Part shown: positions 62,697 to 64,000 of the stretch, piece by piece
How positions within the stretch are numbered: position 1 is the first letter of the stretch
Layout: every line of letters begins with the position of its first letter
Made by a program: the position numbers and the translations under genes
Source of the DNA: Actinomucor elegans
Lineage: Eukaryota > Mucoromycota > Mucoromycetes > Mucorales > Mucoraceae
Direction: 5' to 3'
Assembly (NCBI GenBank): GCA_026027325.1
Contig: JAMSLZ010000021.1
Span: forward strand, 124,001-188,000
DNA length: 64,000 bases
The notes under the pieces: model-generated
Databases searched by the model: none
What the model saw: the letters and a program-made list of their open reading frames with translations, nothing else
What the model was told of the DNA's origin: nothing

Positions 62697-63491
62697 CTAA
62701 GCTTTCTTCGGTTGATTGTTGCTGTATCGAAAACCCCGTTGAGGTGGGTTAGTGTCAAATTCCTTAGCGTTCTTGATCGGGGAATTAGACTCGTTGGCAT
62801 TATTATTATTACGCAAATGTTTGGGTCGAGGCCCATTGTTGCGTTTACGCTGTTGCTGGGTAGCATTATGTACTGACCGTTGCAGTTTAATGTGGTCCAA
62901 CGTTTCCTGAGTGTCAATGAGAAAGGTGTCAGTAGTAGGAGCCGGTGGTTCCAAGTTGCTAGGTAATCCCCTGAACATATTTTCTGTACGAAGAGTAGTG
63001 ATGTGAGAAGCCAGATCAGACAATAGTTCGTGTATGGCATGAGTAAAATCTCTTGCCTGTTGCCGAATTGTAGCAACATCCCAATTCTCTTGGAGTAATT
63101 GGTATGCAAACCAGTCCACTGGGCGAGTGATACCGGAAAGCCTATATTGTAAAGTAGATAGGTGAGCATCGAACTGTTTGTATGGGTGATTGAGTTGCAC
63201 TTTGTTGAGCTTGGGAGGATCATAATTTCGAAGAGAATTCTTAGGACAGTCAAAAAGGAAGCGTCGTCTGTCGCTTTCCGCAAGTGGCCTCTTGAAAAAG
63301 TCTTCCGTAATGAAAGGAAACTCGGCCAGCATGGCATCTGAAGGTGTGAAGTCAGCGCCAGGAGTTCGTACAATAACATTTGGGTCAGTATTGAAGATGG
63401 GCGAAGGCTGCAATCGTTGTTCCATATTGGCGATGCGTTCGAGGAGGGCTGAGGCCCAAGAGGGAGGTTGTTCATGATGATCTTCATCCAT
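62697..63491 (-). CDS. Orphan Gag-like protein
   Basis: 264 residues from ATG 63491. An acidic start (MDEDHHEQPP) is followed by a short coiled-coil-like stretch (LLERIANMEQRL), a compact middle (ITRPVDWFAYQLLQENWDVATIRQQARDF in outline), and a basic, Asn/Gln/Arg-rich tail (QQQRKRNNGPRPKHLRNN). This composition is usual for retrotransposon Gag proteins. No zinc knuckle is present and no pol gene follows; it ends right at a partial LTR in the opposite orientation. It could be the first ORF of a truncated DIRS- or Ty3-like element. TATA-like gtatataaattg lies upstream near 63585. Family assignment is a guess from composition. Confidence 0.55.
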   Translation of the reverse strand: MDEDHHEQPPSWASALLERIANMEQRLQPSPIFNTDPNVIVRTPGADFTPSDAMLAEFPFITEDFFKRPLAESDRRRFLFDCPKNSLRNYDPPKLNKVQLNHPYKQFDAHLSTLQYRLSGITRPVDWFAYQLLQENWDVATIRQQARDFTHAIHELLSDLASHITTLRTENMFRGLPSNLEPPAPTTDTFLIDTQETLDHIKLQRSVHNATQQQRKRNNGPRPKHLRNNNNANESNSPIKNAKEFDTNPPQRGFRYSNNQPKKA

Positions 63492-63627
63492 ATGAATAGG
63501 CTACGACGGTGTAAATTCCAGTAGCGTAGTAAAGTCGAACAAAAAGAAGATGAAGTATTTAGAATAAGAAAAAATTTCAATTTATATACGTAGTACAAGT
63601 TCGAATTTACAATAAAAGATAGATAAC

Positions 63628-63928
63628 TGCGGTAAAATTAAAAATAAAAGCAAGTAGTAAGTCGATTATAACTTGGTTATAGTTTACTCAACTTAAATGT
63701 GATTAATTATTTCTAACTAGTTTTTCTAGCTTGTATTTATACTCGTTGAATTGTGACTGAAGGTTATTTACTTGTGTTCATATAAAAAGTATAAGAAGGA
63801 CGTATCTCTGTTTAAGGACTGTATCGCTGTATAAGGTAATCAATGATGCTTTAGTATGTATGTGCTACAGCTAGGGCGCACAGGCCTCTAGTCTGTCTGT
63901 ACTTCAATTATGTGGCTATTTCACCACA
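63628..63928 (-). repeat. Solo LTR, family LTR6, minus strand
   Basis: 301 bp, reverse complement of the 28916-29216 family; TSD ataac on both sides (63623-63627 and 63929-63933). It sits upstream of the Gag-like ORF in the same orientation but is an independent insertion, as the TSD shows. Confidence 0.93.
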
Positions 63929-64000
63929 ATAACAACAACAAAGATCACCAAGCTCGAAGTGTAATTATCTTTTATAAATTTTATTTCAAATGACTTTATG

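Noticed and set aside
62683..63928. Complete DIRS or LTR element made of the partial LTR, the Gag-like ORF and the right LTR6
   Set aside because: The right LTR has its own 5-bp TSD (ataac) and is a solo insertion, and the left LTR is in the opposite orientation and truncated.
1..64000. CRISPR arrays, bacterial operons or prophage
   Set aside because: No regularly spaced repeats with unique spacers, and the spliced genes and element types are eukaryotic.

Overview
The window is eukaryotic and, by its content, most likely from a Mucoromycota (Mucorales-type) fungus. The split transposase genes have 45-65 nt GT-AG introns, the DNA is AT-rich, the Ty3-type polyproteins carry chromodomains, and a same-strand LINE array resembles the pericentric Grem-LINE repeats known from Mucorales. 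I see no host gene, rRNA or complete tRNA in 64 kb; everything recognisable is mobile DNA.

Layout. From base 1 to about 61.9 kb the backbone is a head-to-tail array of LINE-type (APE endonuclease + reverse transcriptase) units, all on the + strand: A (1-1658), B (1659-16567), ORF1-only element C (16568-18545), full-length D (18546-23406), a bare tail (23407-23424), full-length E (23425-28286), truncated F (28287-31437), fragment I (39089-39804), ORF1-only element G (40570-42537) and H (42538-61865). Where a unit end is preserved it ends in the same 18 bases, aaactgagctacatcccc. The reverse complement of its last 16 bases is the 5' end of a eukaryotic tRNA-Ala gene (GGGGATGTAGCTCAGT). This suggests an original tRNA-Ala target and later self-targeting to the element's own tail.

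Later insertions sit inside these LINEs, most with clean target-site duplications (TSDs). B holds an intact Ty3/Gypsy chromovirus (2516-8681) and an apparently intact CACTA element (9013-16391) with a six-exon Tnp2 transposase and a second three-exon gene. F holds a solo LTR. A second, rearranged chromovirus (31438-39088) lies between F and I and is split by a 2.2 kb AT-rich DNA transposon (35230-37472). H is a dense nest: a solo LTR carrying an AT-rich direct-repeat element, a minus-strand copy of the first chromovirus, nested solo LTRs, a piggyBac element broken by a Tc1/mariner element, and MITE-like units.

The right edge (61.9-64 kb) is rearranged: an LTR abuts a Tc1-like fragment, a partial LTR, an orphan Gag-like ORF (minus strand) and a solo LTR. 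The most unusual items are the self-targeting LINE array with a tRNA-Ala tail, the ORF1-only elements, and a group of GAG...CTC elements with 3-bp TSDs. Two of that group carry 232-239 bp direct terminal repeats, and one of those encodes a degenerate DDE transposase-like protein with a chromodomain.
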